22,740 bases of DNA. It comes from Candidatus Brocadiia bacterium (GTDB lineage: Bacteria; Planctomycetota; PUPC01; DSUN01). The notes under the pieces are model-generated. The model was not told where the DNA came from. It saw only the letters and a program-made list of their open reading frames with translations, and made no database searches. A program made the translations under genes and the position numbers. Each line of letters starts with the position of its first letter. The first letter of the stretch is position 1. The stretch covers positions 1 to 22,740 of the forward strand of contig JADHXT010000012.1 in assembly GCA_016782825.1 (NCBI GenBank). Direction: 5' to 3'. Positions 20,787 to 22,740 of the stretch are shown here, piece by piece.

Positions 20787-22517
20787 CTACGTGATTTCGG
20801 GCAGCACGTGGTGAGTCCAGTCGGTGAGGAACTCGAGGGTGCGCTCCGGCTCGTCGAAGGAGAGCGCGGTGCGCGCCACTTCCTGGGCGTGCTCGGAAGT
20901 CACGGAGCGGATGATCTCCTTGATTTTGGGCAGCACGGCCGGGCTCACGCTGAACTCGTGGAGCCCGAGCCCCAGCAGCAGCACGGCGTAGACCACGTCG
21001 CCGGACATCTCGCCGCACATGGCCACGCGGATGCGGTTGCGGTTGCCGGTCGCGATCACGTCGCGGATGATGCGCAGGATGGCCGGGTGGGCTGGCTGGA
21101 ACAGATTGCTCACGCACTCGTTGCCGCGGTCCACCGCCAGGGTGTACTGCACCAAGTCGTTGGTGCCAATTGAAATGAAGTCGACCTCGCGTGCCAGCAG
21201 GTCGATGATTGTTGCCGCGCCGGGCACCTCGACCATGATGCCGAGCTCCACGTTGCGGCTGAAGCGGATGCCCTCGTTGTCGAGGTCGGCCATCACCTCG
21301 TGCACCACGCTCTTGGCTTGTCGCACCTCCCGCAGGTTGCAGATCATGGGGAAGAGGATACTGATCGGGCCTTCGGTCGAGGCACGGAGGATGGCTCGGA
21401 TCTGAGTCCTGAACAGGTCGAGGTGCTGGAAGCACAGGCGGATGGAGCGGCAGCCGAGGAAGGGGTTGCGCTCGGTGGAGGCTTCGCCAGGGACGAGCTT
21501 GTCGCCGCCCATGTCGAAGGTGCGAATGGCCACGGGGCGCCCGCCGAGGGTTCGCACCACCTGGCGGTAGGCCTCGTAGTGCTCTTCCTCGGTAGGGGGG
21601 CTGCCTTTCTCGAAGAAGAGGAATTCGGTGCGGTAGAGCCCGATGCCCTCGGCGCCGCGCTCGACGGCGATGGCGGCTTCGCCCGGCGATTCGATGTTGG
21701 CGTAGAGGCGGATGCGCTTGCCGTCGCGGGTCTCGGCAGGCAGGCGGCAGAGGCGGGCCAGGCGGGCCTCGTGCTCTTTGATGTTGCGCACCTTGGCGTG
21801 GTAGGTGTCGAGCACGTCCTCATCGGGGTTGATGATCACGGTGCCCGTGTTGCCGTCCACGATGAGCATGTCGCCCGGCACGATGTCGGCGGTGATGGTG
21901 CCGAGGCCGACCACGGCGGGGATGCCGAGGGCCCGTGCCACGATGGCCGTGTGCGACGTGCGCCCGCCTGCATCGGTGGCGAAGGCCACCACCTTGTCTT
22001 TGTCGAGCGTGACGGTTTGGGTGGGCGTGAGGTCCTGGGCCACGATAATGGCATTCTCGGTGAGCTGGCTCAGCCCCTCGGAGTTGCTGCCCTGGAGCTG
22101 ACGCAGGAGGGTGTGCTGGATGTCGTACAGATCGTGGACGAGGCGTTTGAGGAAGTCGTTGGCCATGAAGGTTCGCACTTGCTGCTTGATGGCGACGGAC
22201 ACGGCGAACTCGGCGGTGCAGCAGCGGGCCTCGATCTCGTTGAGAATCTCGCTCTGGAGCGTGGCATCCTTGAGCATGGACACGTGGGCGTCGAACACCT
22301 TGAGGTGTTCGCCTGCGGCCTGCTTGGCGGCCGTCTTCTGTATGAGCAGCACCTCGGCGATGGCGTCCTTCACGGCGCGGAGGAAGCGCTTCTTCTCGGC
22401 CGGCACATCGCTGGGGTGGAGCTTCCGGTGGGAGACGGGAAACTGCTGGCTGTCGAGGATGAAGGCTTCGGCGATCGCCACGCCTGGCGAAGCCGCGATG
22501 CCTGTACGCTCTTCCAT
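20787..22517 (-). CDS. ptsI: Phosphoenolpyruvate-protein phosphotransferase (PTS enzyme I)
   Basis: A 576-residue enzyme that moves the phosphate of phosphoenolpyruvate to HPr. ATG 22517 is chosen because MEERTGIAASPGVAIA is the usual N-terminus and the next in-frame start (GTG 22550) lacks a ribosome binding site. The phosphorylated His falls at residue 189 in GGRTSHTAIVA, the same number as in E. coli. The PEP-binding half has RTEFLF, TFDMGGDK, NPFLGCRSIR, MVEVPGA, SIGTNDLVQYTLAVDRGN and CGEMSGD with the conserved Cys. All catalytic residues look intact and length is normal. It follows HPr by 45 nt. No EIIA/B/C gene is visible, so the pair may serve a regulatory PTS or a permease elsewhere. 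Confidence 0.97.
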   Translation of the reverse strand: MEERTGIAASPGVAIAEAFILDSQQFPVSHRKLHPSDVPAEKKRFLRAVKDAIAEVLLIQKTAAKQAAGEHLKVFDAHVSMLKDATLQSEILNEIEARCCTAEFAVSVAIKQQVRTFMANDFLKRLVHDLYDIQHTLLRQLQGSNSEGLSQLTENAIIVAQDLTPTQTVTLDKDKVVAFATDAGGRTSHTAIVARALGIPAVVGLGTITADIVPGDMLIVDGNTGTVIINPDEDVLDTYHAKVRNIKEHEARLARLCRLPAETRDGKRIRLYANIESPGEAAIAVERGAEGIGLYRTEFLFFEKGSPPTEEEHYEAYRQVVRTLGGRPVAIRTFDMGGDKLVPGEASTERNPFLGCRSIRLCFQHLDLFRTQIRAILRASTEGPISILFPMICNLREVRQAKSVVHEVMADLDNEGIRFSRNVELGIMVEVPGAATIIDLLAREVDFISIGTNDLVQYTLAVDRGNECVSNLFQPAHPAILRIIRDVIATGNRNRIRVAMCGEMSGDVVYAVLLLGLGLHEFSVSPAVLPKIKEIIRSVTSEHAQEVARTALSFDEPERTLEFLTDWTHHVLPEIT

Positions 22518-22562
22518 AACGCATGCTCGATCGGTGGACAGTGGAGGCACCCGCTGTGGCGC

Positions 22563-22740
22563 CTAGTCTTCGCCAAAGCCGCTCCGCAACACCGCTGCCA
22601 GCACGGCAACGGCCGTTCGCGCGTTCATACCCGAGGCGCGCACCACCAGGCGCGTGCCCTTGACCAACGGCTGGTAACTCGAGAGGCCAAGGAGCATCAG
22701 CACGCTCTTGGGATCCACGGCACGGTCGCCGTGGAGCAGG
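22563..22740 (-). CDS. ptsH: HPr phosphocarrier protein, C-terminal part
   Basis: The frame ends at TAG 22563-22565 and runs off the right edge of the window, giving 58 residues. VDPKSVLMLLGLSSYQP contains the Ser that corresponds to Ser46 of HPr, the target of HPr kinase, and GTRLVVRASGMNARTAVAVLAAVL then a final SGFGED are the standard last strand and helix. The active-site His15 lies outside the window. The protein passes phosphate from enzyme I to EIIA; the downstream ptsI supports this. The visible Ser site keeps kinase control possible, but no hprK is in view. Confidence 0.9.
   Translation of the reverse strand, partial: LLHGDRAVDPKSVLMLLGLSSYQPLVKGTRLVVRASGMNARTAVAVLAAVLRSGFGED

Noticed and set aside
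1..22740. CRISPR arrays, tRNA or rRNA genes, prophage or plasmid functions
   Set aside because: No regularly spaced repeats, tRNA or rRNA signatures, integrases or replication genes were seen on reading both strands.

Overview
The window is a GC-rich bacterial chromosome segment with a mostly housekeeping gene set and no plasmid, phage or CRISPR signature. Several traits together suggest the Planctomycetota or a relative in the PVC group: a PEP-CTERM surface protein, a secreted CBM9/GH20-like protein, a stand-alone 'radical SAM-linked' protein beside RNase E/G, a TRAP transporter, and an HPr/enzyme I pair with no sugar-specific PTS component in view. This placement is an inference from gene content; no phylogenetic marker was tested.

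Positions 1-6675 (+ strand): the tail of an unidentified protein; two small membrane/coiled-coil proteins resembling the divisome proteins FtsL and FtsB/DivIC, the second carrying an unusual peptidoglycan-binding-like C-terminus; a sugar-nucleotidyltransferase with a left-handed beta-helix tail; two tandem CsgG-like lipoproteins, each ending in an SH3-type domain; a candidate 6S-like RNA behind a strong promoter; and a C-type-lectin/PA14-like PEP-CTERM protein. A 15-bp perfect hairpin separates this block from the convergent gnd.

Positions 6775-13403 (- strand, read right to left): rtcA, then a promoter and hxlB (6-phospho-3-hexuloisomerase), a large secreted CBM9/GH20-like protein, a DUF177/YceD protein, and gnd. 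The 331-bp gap before gnd holds a 261-bp MITE-like element with GTAA ends and an 8-bp target duplication. It landed on the -10 box of what looks like the original gnd promoter. A nested palindrome of the GTCATTCCGAGCG type sits inside it.

Positions 13421-16778 (+ strand): a divergent, overlapping promoter pair drives rtcA leftward and, rightward, a GmhB-like HAD phosphatase tightly coupled to a complete TRAP transporter (dctP-dctQ-dctM).

Positions 16810-22740 (- strand): a translation/RNA-processing operon read right to left as ptsH (partial), ptsI, DUF2344, rng, rplU, then an internal promoter, rpmA and obg.

No wholly new multi-gene system is evident. The strongest new observations are the MITE insertion in the gnd promoter, the FtsB-PG-binding fusion, the 6S-like RNA candidate, the symmetric rtcA/gmhB promoter, and the tandem CsgG-SH3 lipoproteins.
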